A stretch of DNA of 42,358 bases from Acetothermia bacterium UBA3571 (lineage in GTDB: Bacteria > Bipolaricaulota > Bipolaricaulia > Bipolaricaulales > Bipolaricaulaceae): assembly GCA_002375995.1 (NCBI GenBank), contig DFNI01000024.1, positions 1 to 42,358 of the forward strand. Reading direction: 5' to 3'. Within the stretch, counting starts at the first letter, position 1; the number at the start of each line of letters is the position of its first letter. The notes under the pieces are model-generated. The model saw only the letters and a program-made list of their open reading frames with translations, had not been told where the DNA came from and did no database searches. Both the position numbers and the translations under genes were made by a program. This document shows positions 39,786 through 42,358 of the stretch, in pieces.

Positions 39786-40589
39786 ATGGAGCTCATGTTC
39801 TCCTCGCGGATCTTCCGTGCCTCATATCGCGAGGCCATAGCTTACGCCTTGAAAAACGGGTACGGGGGCATCGAATGGTATCTCAACGACTTTCGGCTTC
39901 CCCTCAACCCGGTAAAGCTCGACGCGTTCTTCATGGCCCTGGACGAGGCGGGGTTGTATACCTCCTTCCACCTGCCTACCACCGACGTGGAGGTGGGACA
40001 CCAGGACCCCCTCGTCGCCCAAGCCTCCCTGGGATATCTAAAAATGTATGTGAAACTCCTCTCTCCCTGGCTCTCGTCCCGGAGGTACCGACCGCCCCTG
40101 ACCATTCACGTGGGAGCGAATTCCATCCCCATGGAGGAGCTCCACTGGGAGCGAACTGTGGCGAACCTGGCGGAACTCGCCGAGATGGTGAACACGGCCG
40201 GGGGGGTGTTGTGTTTGGAGAACCTGAAATGGGGGTGGGCCTCGGATCCCGAGAGCTTTTTAGAGCTCGTGGAGCGGAGTGGGGTCATGGTAACCTTCGA
40301 CGCCGGGCACGCCCGCTCGAGTCCTCCGGTGCGAGAGGGTCGAGTTTCCCTCGCGGAGCTGGTGAAAACGCTCGCCCCCCGGATCGTGCATGTTCATCTT
40401 TATGCCTACGAGGATTTGAATACCGGCGTCCACATTCCCCCGAGATCCTGGGGCGAACTCGCGGAGGCATATGGAGCCCTGCGGCCGTTGGGAGCACGGG
40501 GCTGGGTGTTGGAGCTTCCGGATCTGGAGGGACTGGAAAGGACCCGCGCCGTGCTCGAATCCGCTGTGGAAGAAAGGGCATCATGCTGA
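39786..40589 (+). CDS. Xylose isomerase-like TIM-barrel protein (sugar epimerase/isomerase)
   Basis: A 267-aa member of the AP-endonuclease-2/xylose-isomerase-like TIM-barrel superfamily. Probable divalent-metal ligands lie in GGVLCLENLKWGW (Glu), VTFDAGHARS (Asp/His), IVHVHLYAYED (His) and GWVLELPDLEG (Glu), and substrate contacts in TSFHLPTTD. The operon suggests a hexose, amino-sugar or sugar-acid isomerase or epimerase, but the reaction cannot be named. The start is uncertain: GTG 39780 overlaps the permease stop, ATG 39786 and ATG 39795 are in frame, and I used 39786. It overlaps nagB by 7 nt. Confidence 0.78.
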   Translation: MELMFSSRIFRASYREAIAYALKNGYGGIEWYLNDFRLPLNPVKLDAFFMALDEAGLYTSFHLPTTDVEVGHQDPLVAQASLGYLKMYVKLLSPWLSSRRYRPPLTIHVGANSIPMEELHWERTVANLAELAEMVNTAGGVLCLENLKWGWASDPESFLELVERSGVMVTFDAGHARSSPPVREGRVSLAELVKTLAPRIVHVHLYAYEDLNTGVHIPPRSWGELAEAYGALRPLGARGWVLELPDLEGLERTRAVLESAVEERASC

Positions 40590-41344
40590 GGATTTACTTA
40601 TTCGATAAAACTGAAGCCTTAGGACGTGCCGCGGCCGCCTTGGCGGCCCGTACATTGCGGGAAACGGTGAGGCGGAAGGGTAAGGCCGTGTTCGTGGCCG
40701 CCACTGGTGCGTCCCAATTCGCCTTTTTGGAGGCCCTGGTGCGGGAGGAGGTGCCCTGGGAACGCACGGTGATGTTTCATCTCGACGAGTACATAGGCCT
40801 CCCGGCCGATCACCCCGCGAGCTTCCGCCGGTACCTGCGGGAACGCCTGGTGGACCGTGTGCGCCCGGGGACCGTCCACTTCATCGAAGGCGATGCCCCC
40901 GATCCGGCGGCCGAGGTGCAGCGCCTGAACGGGCTCATCCAATGTGAGGAGGTCGATATCGCTTTCGTGGGGATTGGGGAGAACGGTCACATCGCTTTCA
41001 ACGATCCCCCGGCGGACTTCGAGACCGACGCGCCTTACATCATCGTGGAGCTCGCCGAGAGCTGCCGCCGTCAACAGGTGAGCGAGGGATGGTTCCCTTC
41101 CCTGCACGAGGTGCCGCAACGGGCGATCACCATGTCTGTACGCCAGATCCTGCGTTCCAAACGTATACTCTCGGTGGTCCCAGAGGCGAGGAAGGCCGCG
41201 GCGGTGCGGTGCGCCCTGGAGGGGGAAATCTCGCCCGCCTGCCCGGCCTCCATCCTGCGCACCCATCCCGACGTGCACCTCTTCCTGGACCGCGGTTCCG
41301 CCGGCCTCCTCTCCCCGGACACCCTGGAACGTTACCGGGCATGA
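40583..41344 (+). CDS. nagB: Glucosamine-6-phosphate deaminase/isomerase family (NagB-like)
   Basis: Expected to convert glucosamine 6-phosphate to fructose 6-phosphate plus ammonia. The 253-aa protein shows VAATGASQF (phosphate loop), FHLDEYIGLPADHPASFRRY with D68, and GIGENGHIAFNDPPADF with H136. At the E. coli D141 and E148 positions it has N134 and D141; Asn at the first is common in Gram-positive NagB, Asp for Glu at the second is conservative. The ATG at 40583 overlaps the isomerase stop by 7 nt, with GAAAGGG upstream. A longer open frame back to 39638 lies across the permease and isomerase genes and was rejected. nagA follows with an ATGA overlap. Confidence 0.87.
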   Translation: MLRIYLFDKTEALGRAAAALAARTLRETVRRKGKAVFVAATGASQFAFLEALVREEVPWERTVMFHLDEYIGLPADHPASFRRYLRERLVDRVRPGTVHFIEGDAPDPAAEVQRLNGLIQCEEVDIAFVGIGENGHIAFNDPPADFETDAPYIIVELAESCRRQQVSEGWFPSLHEVPQRAITMSVRQILRSKRILSVVPEARKAAAVRCALEGEISPACPASILRTHPDVHLFLDRGSAGLLSPDTLERYRA

Positions 41345-42318
41345 CGCGGGCGTTGTCGTTGGTAAGGGGGGACCGTGCTGACCCCGTTCCGGGAGATCCC
41401 GGAGGCACGGTGATCATCCGCGGCGGCGAGATCGTCCTGGTGGGAGGGGAGGTCATTCCGCAGGGTGAGGCCATCGAGGTGCATGGGTCGTACGTGGCCC
41501 TGGGTTTCGTGGACCTCCACCTCCATGGGGGCGGGGGACACGAGGTGATGGATGTTTCCTTGGACGCCCTAGCGGCCATCTCGCTGGTCCACGCCAAGGG
41601 CAGCACCACTTCGTTCCTGGCAACGACACTTACCGCCCCTTGGGAGGAGATCGAGAGGGCCCTGCGGGCTGTGGAGGAGGCCATGGAGGGGGCTCCCCAG
41701 AGCGGAGATCCTCGGCGTCCACCTGGAGGGCCCGTACCTGAACCCAGCACAGGCCGGCGCCCAGGACCCGGAGTACCTCCAGGATCCGGATCCCCGGCGA
41801 ATACGGACGCTCCTCGAGACATATCCCTCCCTCCGTCATATCTCCCTGGCTCCAGAACTCCCAAGGGCTTTGGAATGCGCGCGGCTGGCCAGCCGCCGGG
41901 GCGTACTGGTCTCCATAGCCCACAGCGACGCTACGTACTCCCAAGTGCTCGCCGGGGTGGAGTCCGGTTTCCGCCACGTCACGCACCTCTACTCGGGGTG
42001 CTCCACGGTGCGCCGGATCTCGGGCTATCGGATCGCCGGAGTGGTGGAGGCGGCGCATCCTGGACTGCCTTACGGTGGAGCTCATTGCCGATGGACATCA
42101 CCTGCCCCCAAGCTTGATCAAATTGGCGCTATGGGCGAAAAGTCTCGACAAGGTGTGCGTGGTGACCGACGCCATGGCGGCTGCGGGACTCGGCCCTGGG
42201 CGGTACCGGTTGGGGAAGAAGGAGGTCGTCGTGGCGCAGGGTGGAGTGCCGGATGGCTACGAACGCCAGCCCCTCGGGGGGTGGCCCGGCTTCCAAACGG
42301 GAGTGATGTTATGAAAGC
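41341..42318 (+). pseudogene. nagA: N-acetylglucosamine-6-phosphate deacetylase, frameshifted and apparently 3'-truncated
   Basis: NagA removes acetate from GlcNAc 6-phosphate. Three frames must be joined. From the ATG at 41341: ALGFVDLHLHGGGGHEVMD (metal HxH) and STTSFLATTLTAPWEEIERA. After a +1 shift near 41698-41701: AEILGVHLEGPYLNPAQAGA, VLVSIAHSDATYSQVLAGVE, FRHVTHLYSGCSTV. After another +1 shift near 42056-42060: CLTVELIADGHHLPPSLIKL and KVCVVTDAMAAAGLGPGRYR (catalytic Asp). A third break near 42245-42290 precedes GVARLPNGS. About 50-60 C-terminal residues are then missing. All active-site motifs survive, so the damage is recent, or is sequencing error near a contig end. Confidence 0.85.
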
Positions 42319-42327
42319 GCGGGCCCC

Positions 42328-42347
42328 CGGCAGGTGTTAACCTGCCG
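42328..42347. repeat. Perfect hairpin near the window end
   Basis: CGGCAGGT (42328-42335), 4-nt loop GTTA, ACCTGCCG (42340-42347). The tail TAAACCAAACA has no U-run, so it is not a standard terminator. It lies just after the broken nagA. Confidence 0.4.
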
Positions 42348-42358
42348 TAAACCAAACA

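Noticed and set aside
39638..40582. 315-codon extension upstream of nagB
   Set aside because: It overlaps the permease and isomerase genes in another frame; NagB begins at the ATG at 40583.
1..42358. CRISPR array, rRNA genes, prophage or known defence system
   Set aside because: No regularly spaced repeats, rRNA motifs, phage structural genes or defence nucleases were seen on either strand.

Overview
The window is about 42 kb of GC-rich bacterial DNA with tightly packed genes, many 1-4 nt stop/start overlaps and mostly clear Shine-Dalgarno (SD) sites. The proteins are rich in Glu, Arg and Lys and poor in Gln, as in thermophiles. The mix of sugar ABC transporters, a GH130 phosphorylase, a CsaB-type pyruvyl transferase and a PolA with an intact-looking proofreading site would suit a deep-branching thermophilic lineage (Acetothermia/Bipolaricaulota-like or Thermotogae-like). 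I cannot assign a taxon from sequence alone.

Layout. (1) 1-10.1 kb, mostly minus strand: glutamate dehydrogenase with its own promoter and terminator; prfA; the operon rnpA-greA-lysS-PAP2-aminotransferase, ending in an intrinsic terminator; pyk (+); xseA-xseB, with an extra N-terminal domain on XseA. (2) 10.2-12.8 kb (+): a thioredoxin-reductase-like flavoprotein and an acyl-CoA/ACP synthetase. (3) 12.8-19 kb (-): a GH130 mannoside phosphorylase gene followed by a carbohydrate ABC importer (binding protein, two permeases, MalK-type ATPase) and an accessory protein. A strong promoter precedes the binding-protein gene and a terminator-like hairpin follows it. (4) 19-22.7 kb: a sigma-70 factor (+), then lemA-DUF2207-lemA-like (-). 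(5) 22.8-26.5 kb (+): yceD-ruvC-polA. (6) 26.5-29.3 kb (-): MATE exporter and beta-CASP RNase. (7) 29.4-33.8 kb: tRNA-Ser and tRNA-Arg abutting with no spacer, the csaB-rsmH-ftsL-ftsI group (-), and tRNA-Cys/tRNA-Val (+).

(8) 33.8-35.8 kb is a scar: an AT-richer stretch, a transposase-like fragment, an IS3-family element with a frameshifted orfB, and the 3' end of a short-chain dehydrogenase gene that begins exactly at the IS right end. (9) 35.8-42.3 kb (+) is one operon under a promoter with a LacI-type palindrome: an Afu/Fbp-type ABC importer (binding protein, ATPase, fused double permease), a sugar-isomerase-like TIM barrel, a NagB-type deaminase and a frameshifted nagA.

How it works together. 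Region 3 looks like uptake of mannose-containing oligosaccharides followed by phosphorolysis inside the cell. In region 9 no kinase or PTS gene is seen although NagA and NagB act on 6-phosphates. An importer of the hexose-phosphate-binding AfuABC type would fit, so direct uptake of phosphorylated amino sugars is the most interesting functional hypothesis here. Other points to check are the HARP-like domain on XseA, the rnpA/greA coding overlap without rpmH, tRNA-Arg with anticodon GCG, and the TrxB-like protein without the usual NADPH motif.
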